Positions 1 to 7,169 of a stretch of DNA of 28,119 bases are shown here, piece after piece; the first letter of the stretch is position 1, and each line of letters opens with the position of its first letter. Source of the DNA: CAZCEC01 sp964497615. GTDB lineage: Bacteria; Chloroflexota; Anaerolineae; Anaerolineales; UBA6663. The notes beneath the pieces were generated by a model. It worked only from the letters and a program-made list of their open reading frames with translations. It was not told the origin of the DNA and did not search any database. A program made the position numbers and the translations under genes. The stretch covers positions 1 to 28,119 of the forward strand of contig CAZCEC010000081.1 in NCBI GenBank assembly GCA_964497615.1, given 5' to 3'.

Positions 1-2
1 TG

Positions 3-536
3 GCGGCGGGGCTTTATCCCAATGAACGCAGAACGGTCACCAAGTTCATCCCGCCCGCCTGGTTCAGCCAACTGGGCAACGTCAAGTTCGCCACCGAAGC
101 GGATGTGCAGTCCTGGGCCGACTCGGAGGACGTGCGCCTATCGGCCCGCGACAACAAGCCCGACAGCGACCTGCGCCGCCTGCAGGACGACGTCCGCCGC
201 GCCACCGAGCAGTTCGACGACCTGCGCCAGCAGATGAACCGCCTGCGCGACAAGGAATTGAAGCGTGAGGACGCGATCAAGGAAGTCAAGCTGTTGTGGG
301 CCAAGCTGCGGGCGGTGTTCGATCAGCCGCAGCCGCGCACGCCCAACATCGTCTTTGCGCACCGCGGCTGGGAGGCGCGCCAGCTCAATTTGGCCGGCGG
401 CAACCGCCGCAAGCTGGAAGAGTGGATGAAGTCGCACCCCGGCGCGGCCCGCCTCCACCAGCGCCTGGAGCAAATCCTGCGCGAGGACCGCAACATCATT
501 GTGGCGCGCGAGCAAGAGCTCAAGCGCATTCAATAA
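3..536 (+). CDS. C-terminal part of an unrecognised coiled-coil protein (5' end outside window)
   Basis: The reading frame is open from the first bases of the window to a TAA stop, so the start lies upstream; the GTG at 105 is only an internal candidate. I do not recognise the family. The visible 177 residues start with a short, possibly globular stretch (motif KFIPPAWFSQLG). A highly charged helical segment of about 60 residues follows, rich in Arg, Asp, Glu, Gln and Leu with heptad-like spacing, which suggests a coiled coil. After a Pro-rich break there is a second charged helix up to the C-terminus. No membrane segment or catalytic motif is visible in this part. It converges on the four-helix-bundle gene; the gap holds a simple repeat and a small palindrome (CCTCGC/GCGAGG) without a T-run. 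Confidence 0.7.
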   Translation, partial: AAGLYPNERRTVTKFIPPAWFSQLGNVKFATEADVQSWADSEDVRLSARDNKPDSDLRRLQDDVRRATEQFDDLRQQMNRLRDKELKREDAIKEVKLLWAKLRAVFDQPQPRTPNIVFAHRGWEARQLNLAGGNRRKLEEWMKSHPGAARLHQRLEQILREDRNIIVAREQELKRIQ

Positions 537-540
537 GTAA

Positions 541-564
541 GAAGGATGAAGGATGAAGGATGAA
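541..564. repeat. Simple-sequence repeat, GAAGGAT type
   Basis: Just over three copies of the 7-mer GAAGGAT lie five bases after the stop of the first gene. The same motif or its complement recurs at 1019-1038, 1106-1150 and 2667-2702, always next to gene ends. Confidence 0.85.
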
Positions 565-608
565 AAAGACCTCGCCGTCATTGCGAGGCCTTGCACTGTC
601 CAGAATCC

Positions 609-1007
609 TCAGCGGGCTTTGACCTTCTTCACGATAGTCACGAAGATGGCAATGAGTTCTTCGACTTCGGCCCGCAAGTCGCCCAACTTCTCCGCCGGCA
701 TCACCTTGCTTTCCTCCAGCAGTTCCAGCCAATAGGCGGTCTCATCCAGTTCTTGCAGCGCGCCCTGCATCTTGTTGATGAAGTCCGGCCCGGACTTGGC
801 CCGGTGTGCCTCGCGATAGTGCGCCCCGACTGACGTGCCCGACCGCAAAATCTGCTTGCCGATCACCTCGCCCGCCCCGCGCCCCGGCAGCGACGCCGCC
901 AGCCGTATCACCCGCAGCGCCAGCCCCTTTGTCCGCTCCCGCAAGTCTACCGGCTCCCGCCGTTCCTTCTCCGGCCCTCCCTGGCCCTGCCGCTGTGGAC
1001 CATCCAT
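609..1007 (-). CDS. Four-helix-bundle protein (S23 / TIGR02436-like family)
   Basis: The 132-residue product matches the small 'four helix bundle protein' family, related to proteins encoded in intervening sequences of 23S rRNA genes. The molecular role of these proteins is not established. Recognisable family features are the DLRERTKGLALRVIRLAASLP opening helix, the central QILRSGTSVGAHYREA segment, and the LQELDETAYWLELL helix. A fourth helix is rich in Ile, Val and Lys. I chose the ATG at 1007 because AGGAG at 1016-1020 sits eight bases upstream; the longer reading frame to 1031 starts inside a simple repeat. It lies downstream of thrB on the same strand but with a repeat-filled gap of about 130 bases, so co-transcription is possible but not shown. 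No rRNA gene is nearby, so this is a free-standing copy. Confidence 0.85.
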   Translation of the reverse strand: MDGPQRQGQGGPEKERREPVDLRERTKGLALRVIRLAASLPGRGAGEVIGKQILRSGTSVGAHYREAHRAKSGPDFINKMQGALQELDETAYWLELLEESKVMPAEKLGDLRAEVEELIAIFVTIVKKVKAR

Positions 1008-1105
1008 TCCGAGAGCTCCTTCATCCTTCACAATTCATCCCCATGGGGTCGTGACTTTCATCCTTTGTTGGCCCCCTGTGCCCGGCCGTCCGCTCCAAGT
1101 TTTTC

Positions 1106-1150
1106 TTCATCCTTCATCCTTCATAATTCATCCTTCACACTTCATCCTTC
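1106..1150. repeat. Simple-sequence repeat, TTCATCC type, overlapping the thrB stop
   Basis: Degenerate copies of TTCATCC with TTCATAATTCATCC variants run into the 3' end of thrB, so the TGA stop of thrB (1142-1144 on the minus strand) is itself part of the repeat. The repeat is the complement of the array at 541-564. Confidence 0.8.
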
Positions 1151-2059
1151 GATCACCCCAATCTGCACCCCCTGCCGGTCCACCGGCAGCACGAACGTCC
1201 GCGACCGCAAGCCATTCACCTCAAACGCCGCCTGCATCGCCGCCGCAATCTCCGCGTGGCGCGCGCTGGCGAACGCCACCATGGACGGCCCCGCGCCCGA
1301 CAGCGCCACCGCCAGCGCCCCCGCCTTGCGCGCCTCCGCCGCCACCGTCGCGTAGCCGGGGATCAGCTTCTGCCGGTACGGCTGGTGCAGCCGGTCCGCC
1401 ACCGCCCAGCTTAGCAGCGCCTCGTCGTTCGTCGTCAGCGCCTGGACCGTGAACAACGCCCGTCCCAGGTTGAACACCGCATCCGCCAGCGGCACCTGCG
1501 CCGGCAGCGCCGCCCGCGCCTCGGCAGTGGAGAGCCGCAGGTCCGGCAGGCACACGCTCACCCGCATGGCGGGCGCGGGCAGGGCGCGCACCATCAACTC
1601 CTCGCCCGCCGCGCTCACCAGGGTCAGCCCGCCAAACAGCGCCGCCGCCGCGTTGTCGGGATGGCCTTCCAGCTCATACGCCATCCGCAGCAGCGCCTCG
1701 CGCGAGAGCTTGCCGTCCACCAGGGCATTGGCCGCCGCCAGCCCGCCCACCACGCTGGCCGCCGAACTCCCCAGCCCCGACCCCAGCGGGATGCCGTTGA
1801 CGGCGTGCAGCCGCAACAATCCGCCCGGCCGCCGCCCCACCGCCGCGAATACGCGCTCCGCCGCCCGGTAGATCAGGTTGGAAGCGTCCAGGGGCAGGCG
1901 CTCCTCGCCCTCGCCCTCCACGTCAATCTCCAGCCCGCTGCCCCGGCCGGTGTCCCACAGTTCCACCACGTTGCGCAAGTTCAGCGCCAGCGCCAGGCAG
2001 TCGAACCCCGCGCCCAAGTTCGCCGTGCTGGCGGGGACGGATACGGTCACTTTTCGCAT
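1142..2059 (-). CDS. thrB: Homoserine kinase (ThrB)
   Basis: This cytoplasmic GHMP-family kinase phosphorylates L-homoserine with ATP to O-phosphohomoserine, the substrate of threonine synthase. The 305-residue length is normal for the family. The N-terminal motif VPASTANLGAGFD and the phosphate-binding loop PLGSGLGSSAAS (residues 91-102) are intact, as is the ELEGHPDNAAAALFGG motif. The C-terminal glycine motif ALSGAGPSMVAF is also present. The ATG at 2059 gives the canonical N-terminus; no strong Shine-Dalgarno sequence precedes it. Its pathway partner thrC lies 1.6 kb upstream on the same strand. The two are separated by a nucleotidyltransferase gene and two MITE-like elements, so an ancestral thr cluster may have been interrupted. 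I am confident of the function; the transcription unit is uncertain. Confidence 0.96.
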   Translation of the reverse strand: MRKVTVSVPASTANLGAGFDCLALALNLRNVVELWDTGRGSGLEIDVEGEGEERLPLDASNLIYRAAERVFAAVGRRPGGLLRLHAVNGIPLGSGLGSSAASVVGGLAAANALVDGKLSREALLRMAYELEGHPDNAAAALFGGLTLVSAAGEELMVRALPAPAMRVSVCLPDLRLSTAEARAALPAQVPLADAVFNLGRALFTVQALTTNDEALLSWAVADRLHQPYRQKLIPGYATVAAEARKAGALAVALSGAGPSMVAFASARHAEIAAAMQAAFEVNGLRSRTFVLPVDRQGVQIGVIEG

Positions 2060-2296
2060 GGGTTGTCTCGCTGTCTCGGGGAGATTGGCGTGAGCGCAAA
2101 ATCTAATCCGCTCCCGACCATGGTCTTGTGTCCAATCAGGGCCCTGCTAAAAGGCTGTTGTCCGCACGGTCCTTAACGGAACCATGCTCGGGTTCAGAAT
2201 CACGCGTGAGGGCGCACTACACGACAGCCCAACCGTCCGCCCGCGCCAGGCAGTGGCGGCGATGAAGTCCTTGCATTGCCGCCCCATCAGTTTCCT
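2060..2296. other. Gap upstream of thrB with no gene
   Basis: No credible coding sequence is present. The only structure I see is a ten-base palindrome, GACCATGGTC, near 2117. A thrB promoter must lie here or within the adjacent repeats, but I could not assign convincing -35 and -10 boxes. Confidence 0.4.
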
Positions 2297-2437
2297 TGTC
2301 GCCCCGAGCGCGAACGCCAACAAGCCGGCGCCTCCACCCCCTCCCCGCGCGAGGGGCCTCGTCGATCAATCAATGATACGTTTCGCGCGCCGCCTCGCGC
2401 ACACGCCCCGGCGGTCGGAGCCGCGCTCAACGTGACA
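2297..2437. mobile_element. MITE-like interspersed repeat, copy A
   Basis: The element has imperfect inverted ends: left TGTCGCCCCGAGCGCG, right (reverse complement) TGTCACGTTGAGCGCG. Inside is a second inverted pair built on GCGCGCGAGG and GATACGTTTCGCGCGC, so it could fold into nested hairpins. It has no coding capacity. About 113 bases from the left end are nearly identical to copy B, and the core is shared with copies C and D. No target-site duplication is evident. Confidence 0.7.
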
Positions 2438-2468
2438 ATGATCTTCCTCGATTCACCACCGGTCACAC

Positions 2469-2630
2469 TGTCGCCCCGAGCGCGAACGCCAACCAGCCGG
2501 CGCCTCCACCCCCTCCGCGCGCGAGGGGCCTCGTCGATCACTCGATGATACATTTCGCGCGCCGCCTCGCGCACACGCCCCGGCGCGTTGTCACGCGCTG
2601 TGCGAAGCCGCCCCGTGGGCCAACGTGACA
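2469..2630. mobile_element. MITE-like interspersed repeat, copy B (tandem neighbour of A)
   Basis: It repeats copy A in the same orientation starting 32 bases after A ends, with about six differences over the first 113 bases, including the core GATACATTTCGCGCGCCG. The right end has diverged, and only the terminal GTGACA with a few adjoining bases still resembles the inverted end. The close pair suggests a local duplication or two insertions at one spot between thrB and the nucleotidyltransferase gene. Confidence 0.7.
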
Positions 2631-2666
2631 TGGATGAAGCAACGATCAGCCACCGACACGTCTATT

Positions 2667-2702
2667 TTCATCCTTCATAATTCATCCTTCATCCTTTCCT
2701 TC
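2667..2702. repeat. Simple-sequence repeat, TTCATCC type, at a gene end
   Basis: TTCATCC and TTCATAA copies abut the TGA stop of the nucleotidyltransferase gene. This is the same family as the repeats at 541-564 and 1106-1150. Confidence 0.8.
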
Positions 2703-3561
2703 ACCCCCACACCGCCCGCCGCTGCTTCAGCCGGTCCTTGTACCGCCAGGTCGGGAAGCCCGGCACGTGCCGGTCCACCAGTTCCAGCACCTCCATCGCC
2801 AGCGCATGCATCACCGCCACCCCCTCCACCGGCGGCAGGCGGTAGGCGCTCTTCAGGCGCGCGAGCAGGTCCGGCGGCTTATGCTGCATCTCGGCGATCA
2901 ACTCGTCCACGCGCTTGAAATCGGGGTTGGGCAGATAGAGGCCGTTCACCGCCAGCAGCGCCCCCAGCGCCTGCCGCGCCACCTTGCCCAGCGTGTCATA
3001 CAGCAGCACCACATCGTCGCGCGCCGCCAGCGCATCCTCGGCGTGCCCAAAGCCCTCGAAGTCCAAATTCTGCCGCAGCACCGCGTGCGCCAGGGCGGGG
3101 GGATAGTCGGCGATGCGCGCCCGCCAGTCGTTGACCAGGTGCTCGTCCCCGAACAGCACCTGCGCGTGCTGCACCGCGTACAGCCGCATCTGCGCCAGCG
3201 GGTCGGGCTTGCCCTCCACGCACACCTCGGCGATGTAGCGCTCCATGGTGCTCACCAGGAAGGTGCTGGTGCCCACCGTGAACCCCTCGATGGTGATCTC
3301 TTCCGCCCATTCGCGCTCCTCATAAGGGAAGCACTCCACCGCCTCGGCCCCGCAGGCCAGCGCCGCCGCCCGCCGCTCGTCGGCCGTGGGCGGCTCGCGC
3401 CAGTACACATCCAGTTCCAGGTCCGAATACTTGTCTGCCGTCCCGCGCCCAGTCGAGCCGCTCACCATCACCACCGCCGCCTTGCGGTTGGCCGCATACC
3501 CGCTGCCGATGCGGCGGGCCAGGTTCATCCGGCGCTCTTGGGGGGAAGGTTGGTCGGTCAT
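2701..3561 (-). CDS. Nucleotidyltransferase-fold protein (DUF4037-like)
   Basis: The 286-residue product has the polymerase-beta-type nucleotidyltransferase signature: a Gly-Ser pair at residues 35-36 (VSGSTGRGTADKYSDLELDV) followed by the metal-binding acidic residues D47 and E49. The remaining two thirds are helical, as in aminoglycoside-type nucleotidyltransferases and DUF4037 proteins. The family is expected to transfer a nucleotide to a small molecule or macromolecule; the substrate cannot be read from the sequence. I chose the ATG at 3561 because AGAAGG lies just upstream and the longer frame runs back through a simple repeat. It sits between thrC and thrB on the same strand, but nothing suggests a role in threonine synthesis. 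An antibiotic-modifying role is possible but unsupported. Confidence 0.8.
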   Translation of the reverse strand: MTDQPSPQERRMNLARRIGSGYAANRKAAVVMVSGSTGRGTADKYSDLELDVYWREPPTADERRAAALACGAEAVECFPYEEREWAEEITIEGFTVGTSTFLVSTMERYIAEVCVEGKPDPLAQMRLYAVQHAQVLFGDEHLVNDWRARIADYPPALAHAVLRQNLDFEGFGHAEDALAARDDVVLLYDTLGKVARQALGALLAVNGLYLPNPDFKRVDELIAEMQHKPPDLLARLKSAYRLPPVEGVAVMHALAMEVLELVDRHVPGFPTWRYKDRLKQRRAVWG

Positions 3562-3579
3562 AGCTGCCTTCTGGGAAAA

Positions 3580-3638
3580 GGGTATAAAGGGCATAAGGGG
3601 CCTAAAGGGTAGTGCCGCCCCTTATACCCTTTATACCC
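3580..3638 (-). repeat. Long hairpin between thrC and the nucleotidyltransferase gene
   Basis: Arms at 3580-3600 and 3618-3638 are 21 bases long and complementary except for one position that can form a G-U pair. The loop is 17 bases. The arms are built from GGGTATAAAGGG-type repeats. On the minus strand the hairpin starts immediately after the thrC stop and ends 18 bases before the next start codon. It could attenuate transcription, although no long T-run follows. Confidence 0.6.
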
Positions 3639-3639
3639 C

Positions 3640-4716
3640 TTAGGCCCTTTCCTGATTAACCAACGCCTCCAGCGCCTCCACCCGCGCCTCAATCCGCACC
3701 CCCTCGCCCCCCGGCGCCACCTCCGGGTCCTTCAGCCCGTGCCCGGTGATGACGGCCACGACCGTTTGGCCGCGCACGTCCAGCCGCCCGGCCTGCACTT
3801 CCCTCAGCAGCCCCGCCGCGCCCGTGGCCGAGGCCGGCTCGCACCACACCCCCTCGCTCGCCAGCCGCGCCTGCATGTCCAGGATCAAGGCGTCGCTCAC
3901 CGCCACCATGCGCCCGCCGGATTGCTCCGCCGCCGTCAGCGCTTCCTCCCCCCGCGCCGGCCGCCCAATGCGGATGGCCGTCGCCACCGTCTCGGGATGG
4001 TCTACCGGGTGGCCCAGCACCAGCGGCGCCGCGCCCGCCGCCTGCGCCCCCAGCAGCTTGGGCAAGCTGCCTGCCCGGCCCGCGGCGTGATACTCGGTGA
4101 AGCCCTGCCAGTAGGCGGTGATGTTGCCGGCGTTGCCCACCGGCAGCGCCAGCCAGTCGGGCGCGCGGCCCAGCGCGTCCACGATCTCGAACGCCGCCGT
4201 CTTCTGCCCCTCGATCCGGTGCGGGTTCACCGAATTCACCAGCGCGATGGGGCGGCCCTCGTGCGCGGCCCGGTCGGTCACCGTCCGCACCAGGCTCAGC
4301 GCATCGTCGAACGAGCCGTCTATCTGCACCACCCGCGCCCCATAGGCCCGCGCCCCGGCCAGCTTGCCGGCCGCCACCTTGCCCTGCGGGATGAGCACAA
4401 AGCACGCCAGCCCGGCCCGCGCCGCATACGCCGCCGCCGAGGCCGCCGTGTTGCCGGTCGAGGCGCACATCACCGCCCGCGCGCCCGCCGCCACTGCCGC
4501 CGTCATCGCCATCGTCATCCCCCGGTCCTTGAACGAACCGGTTGGATTGAGCCCTTCGAATTTGAGATACAGCTCGCAGCCGAGTTCCGCGCCCAGCCGT
4601 GGCGCGGGGATGAGGGGGGTGTTGCCTTCGAGCAGGGTTACGGGCGCGGCCCCGGCCGGCAGGCGCAGATAGTCCCGGTAGCGGTCAATGACGCCATTGT
4701 AGGGGGCCGGGGGCAT
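3640..4716 (-). CDS. thrC: Threonine synthase (ThrC)
   Basis: This PLP enzyme converts O-phosphohomoserine to L-threonine and phosphate in the cytoplasm. The 358-residue product is the short bacterial type (fold-type II). The PLP lysine is K63 in NPTGSFKDRG, the substrate loop CASTGNTAASAAAYAARAG follows, and the phosphate-binding glycine loop is PVGNAGNIT. The segment CEPASATGAAGL near the C-terminus is also typical. The ATG at 4716 gives a normal N-terminus with ThrC-like YRDYL and LLEGNTPLI. The upstream promoter is placed so that the transcript may begin almost at the start codon. Its partner thrB lies downstream on the same strand beyond an unrelated gene. Confidence 0.96.
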   Translation of the reverse strand: MPPAPYNGVIDRYRDYLRLPAGAAPVTLLEGNTPLIPAPRLGAELGCELYLKFEGLNPTGSFKDRGMTMAMTAAVAAGARAVMCASTGNTAASAAAYAARAGLACFVLIPQGKVAAGKLAGARAYGARVVQIDGSFDDALSLVRTVTDRAAHEGRPIALVNSVNPHRIEGQKTAAFEIVDALGRAPDWLALPVGNAGNITAYWQGFTEYHAAGRAGSLPKLLGAQAAGAAPLVLGHPVDHPETVATAIRIGRPARGEEALTAAEQSGGRMVAVSDALILDMQARLASEGVWCEPASATGAAGLLREVQAGRLDVRGQTVVAVITGHGLKDPEVAPGGEGVRIEARVEALEALVNQERA

Positions 4717-4722
4717 CCGCTA

Positions 4723-4751
4723 GTTTTACCGCAGACTACGCGTTTGAGCAA
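4723..4751 (-). promoter_or_regulatory. Candidate thrC promoter, possibly leaderless
   Basis: On the minus strand TTGCTC (-35, 4751-4746) is separated by 17 bases from TAAAAC (-10, 4728-4723). The -10 lies only six bases from the thrC ATG. Normal initiation distance would place the transcript start at or next to the start codon, and no ribosome-binding site is visible. Confidence 0.45.
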
Positions 4752-4816
4752 CGATCAAGGACACCCAATTACCCCGTGGCGCACCTGTCCGGGGGCACTG
4801 TGCTCTCCCGCTTGGC

Positions 4817-4939
4817 ATGTCATTCCGAGGCGCGGGTTGCCTGCCCCACCGGTCTGTGGTGGGGTGCGCCGAGGAATCTGCTGGCCCACCGGCGCGCAGA
4901 TTCCTCAGGCCGCAAGAGCGGCGGCCTTCGGAATGACAT
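4817..4939. repeat. Palindromic interspersed repeat with ATGTCATTCCGA ends
   Basis: The element begins ATGTCATTCCGA and ends with its near reverse complement TTCGGAATGACAT. Inside are two further hairpins: GCCCCACC with GGTGGGG, and GAGGAATCTGC with GCAGATTCCTC. It lies 11 bases beyond the feoB gate stop codon, between the feo operon and thrC, and may help end feo transcription. The CATTCCGA and GAGGAATCT words recur in the tandem array at 11998-12231. Confidence 0.7.
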
Positions 4940-4950
4940 CACCCTGCCGG

Positions 4951-6363
4951 CTACACCCACCCCAGCGCCCGCGCCACCGTTGCCGTCGCAAAGCACACCG
5001 CGAAGGCAATCCCCAGCGGCATCAGCGCGCCCAGCGTCGTCCACTTCAGGCTGCGCGTCTCCTTCCACATCGTCATGATCGTGGTCGCGCACGGGTTGTG
5101 CAGCAGCGCGAACAGCATCAGGTTCACCGCCGTCAGCATCGTCCAGCCGTGCTGCCCCACCAGCAGGCTGCGCAGCGCGTCGTACGAGGGCGTGTCCGTC
5201 ATCATCCCAACGCCCATATACACCATCAGCATCGTCGGCACCACGATCTCGTTAGCCGGGATGGCGATGATGTAGGCCAGCAGGATCACCCCATCCAGCC
5301 CAATCGCCACGCCCAGCGGGTCCAGCCCATTGGCCGTCCACAGCGCCAGCGACTGCCCGCCCACGATCACATTCCCCAGCACCCAGATGATGGCCCCGGC
5401 CGGCGCGGCGGTCTGGATGGCGCGCCACAGCACGAACAGGGTCCGGTCAATCAGCGAGGTGTACAGGATGCGGCTGATGTTGGGCCGGCGGTAGGGCGGC
5501 AGTTCCAGGGTGAAGGCGGAGGCCTCGCCCTTGAGCACCGTGCGCGACAGGATGGCCGACACCACCAGCGTGAACAGCACCCCCAGCACCACCACCATCA
5601 CCACCGAGCCGGCCGCCACCACCGACGCGAACGCGGGCGGGAAGGCGGCGGCCACGAACACCGTCGCCAGCAGGATCAGGGTGGGGAAGCGGCCGTTGCA
5701 CGGCGCGAAGTTGTTGGTCAGGATGGCGATCAGGCGCTCGCGCGGGCTGTCGATGATGCGCGTGGCGATGATGCCCGCCGCGTTGCAGCCGTAGCCCATC
5801 GTCATCGTCAGCGACTGCTTGCCGTGCGCCCCGGCCTTCTTGAACAGCCAGTCCAGGTTGAAGGCCACGCGCGGCAGGTAGCCCAGGTCTTCCAGGATGG
5901 TGAAGCACGGGAAGAAGATCGCCATCGGCGGCAGCATCACCGCCACCACCCAGGCCAGCCCGCGGTACGTCCCGTGCCAGATGAAGCCTGTGATCCACCA
6001 CGGGATGCCCACTGCCGTGAACAGGGCCGCCATCTGGTCCTCGACCCAGAACAGCGCATTGGCGATCATGGCCGAGGGCACGTTCGCGCCCTGGATGGTG
6101 AGCCAGAACACCACCGCCAGCAGCACCAGCATAATGGGCAGGCCAAAGATGGGCGAGGTCACCAGCCGGTCCAGCCATTGGTCCCAGTCCCAGCCGCGCT
6201 TGCCCGCCGGGCGCACGTTGCGCCGCGCAATCGCCTCCGCGTCGGTGTACAGCGCCTGCACCATCTGGTCGCGGAAGCCCCCGCTCAGCCCGCGCCGCAG
6301 GGCGTCGGCCTGGGCCAAGAGTGTTTCCACGGCTTGCGTTTGGGTCGTGGTTTCGGCGCTCAT
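4951..6363 (-). CDS. feoB: FeoB membrane gate protein (ferrous iron permease part of split FeoB)
   Basis: The 470-residue product corresponds to the membrane part of FeoB, which carries Fe(II) across the cytoplasmic membrane; the GTPase part is encoded by the preceding gene. It is rich in membrane helices beginning with LPIMLVLLAVVFWLTI near residue 75. The two Gate motifs keep their cysteines: C193 in MGYGCN and C425 in HNPCATTI. The first 60 residues are soluble and charged. Its ATG overlaps the stop of the GTPase gene as ATGA, so translation is probably coupled. It is the last gene of the three-gene feo operon. Such genes are often annotated as 'nucleoside recognition domain protein', but the gene context makes FeoB clear. 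Confidence 0.93.
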   Translation of the reverse strand: MSAETTTQTQAVETLLAQADALRRGLSGGFRDQMVQALYTDAEAIARRNVRPAGKRGWDWDQWLDRLVTSPIFGLPIMLVLLAVVFWLTIQGANVPSAMIANALFWVEDQMAALFTAVGIPWWITGFIWHGTYRGLAWVVAVMLPPMAIFFPCFTILEDLGYLPRVAFNLDWLFKKAGAHGKQSLTMTMGYGCNAAGIIATRIIDSPRERLIAILTNNFAPCNGRFPTLILLATVFVAAAFPPAFASVVAAGSVVMVVVLGVLFTLVVSAILSRTVLKGEASAFTLELPPYRRPNISRILYTSLIDRTLFVLWRAIQTAAPAGAIIWVLGNVIVGGQSLALWTANGLDPLGVAIGLDGVILLAYIIAIPANEIVVPTMLMVYMGVGMMTDTPSYDALRSLLVGQHGWTMLTAVNLMLFALLHNPCATTIMTMWKETRSLKWTTLGALMPLGIAFAVCFATATVARALGWV

Positions 6364-7169
6364 TGGGCCCCCTGGAGCGCCATCTTGCGGCTAAAACGGC
6401 TGGTGGCCTCGCGCTGCCGGGCCACAATGTTCTGCAATTCGCCGCTTTCCAGCGCCTGCCGCACGCGCAGGTCGCCGTCCAGCAGCCGCATCGCCACCCA
6501 GCGCGCATTCGGCAATCCGGGCGCCGCCTGCTCGATCAGCGGCAGGAGCTGCGTCACAGCGCGCTGAAACTCGCCGTCGCCGCGCGTGCGGTGCGGGGTG
6601 GTGGCAATCTTGCCCTCGATCACGTCGGCAATGGCGCCCAGCAGGTCGCGCAGGCCCTCGCCGCTGCGGGCGGCGCAGGCGATGGCGGGCACGCCCAGGT
6701 CGCGCGCCAGGCTGCGCGTATCTACTTCAATGCCCTTGCGCTTGGCCTCGTCCATCAGGTTCACGCACACCACCACCCGGTCGCTGATCTCCAGCACTTG
6801 CAGCACCAGGTTCAGGTTGCGCTCCAGCACCGTGGCGTCGGTCACCACCACCGTGCAGTCCGGCTGGCCGAACAGGATGAAGTCGCGGGCGATCTGCTCG
6901 TCTTCCGAGGCCGAGAGCAGCGAGTACGACCCCGGCAGGTCCACCAGTTTGTAGCGCACCCCGGCGAACTCGTAGCCGCCCTCGGCGCGCGTGACGGTCT
7001 TGCCCGGCCAGTTGCCGGTGTGCTGCCGCAGGCCCGTCAGCGCGTTGAACACGGTGGACTTGCCGGTGTTGGGGTTGCCGGCCAGCGCCACCACCCGGTC
7101 GAAGTTTTCCAGTTTCAGCCCCATCTGCGCCATGGCCGTGTGGGCCGGGCAGCTTTCACAATCCGTCAT
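6360..7169 (-). CDS. feoB: FeoB small GTPase protein (G-domain part of split FeoB)
   Basis: This 269-residue cytoplasmic protein is the NFeoB half of the ferrous iron transporter. It has G1 GNPNTGKST (31-39), the G2 region HTGNWPGKT, G3 DLPG (77-80) and G4 NLMD (137-140), followed by the helical S-domain. FeoB is normally one chain of about 700-800 residues. Here the G domain ends after about 270 residues and the gate is a separate overlapping gene. The N-terminus has a CxxCxxH motif (C4, C7, H10) that could bind iron or an Fe-S cluster; this is inference. Its ATG overlaps the stop of the upstream regulator gene, again as ATGA. Known FeoB proteins use GTP binding to gate Fe(II) import. Confidence 0.95.
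   Translation of the reverse strand: MTDCESCPAHTAMAQMGLKLENFDRVVALAGNPNTGKSTVFNALTGLRQHTGNWPGKTVTRAEGGYEFAGVRYKLVDLPGSYSLLSASEDEQIARDFILFGQPDCTVVVTDATVLERNLNLVLQVLEISDRVVVCVNLMDEAKRKGIEVDTRSLARDLGVPAIACAARSGEGLRDLLGAIADVIEGKIATTPHRTRGDGEFQRAVTQLLPLIEQAAPGLPNARWVAMRLLDGDLRVRQALESGELQNIVARQREATSRFSRKMALQGAQ

Noticed and set aside
2287..2631. 114-residue minus-strand open frame
   Set aside because: It is formed by translation through MITE copies A and B; its two halves repeat because the elements do.
3739..6567. 942-residue plus-strand open frame
   Set aside because: It is antisense to thrC and the feoB genes, is made of Arg-, Gln- and His-rich sequence, and reflects high GC rather than a gene.
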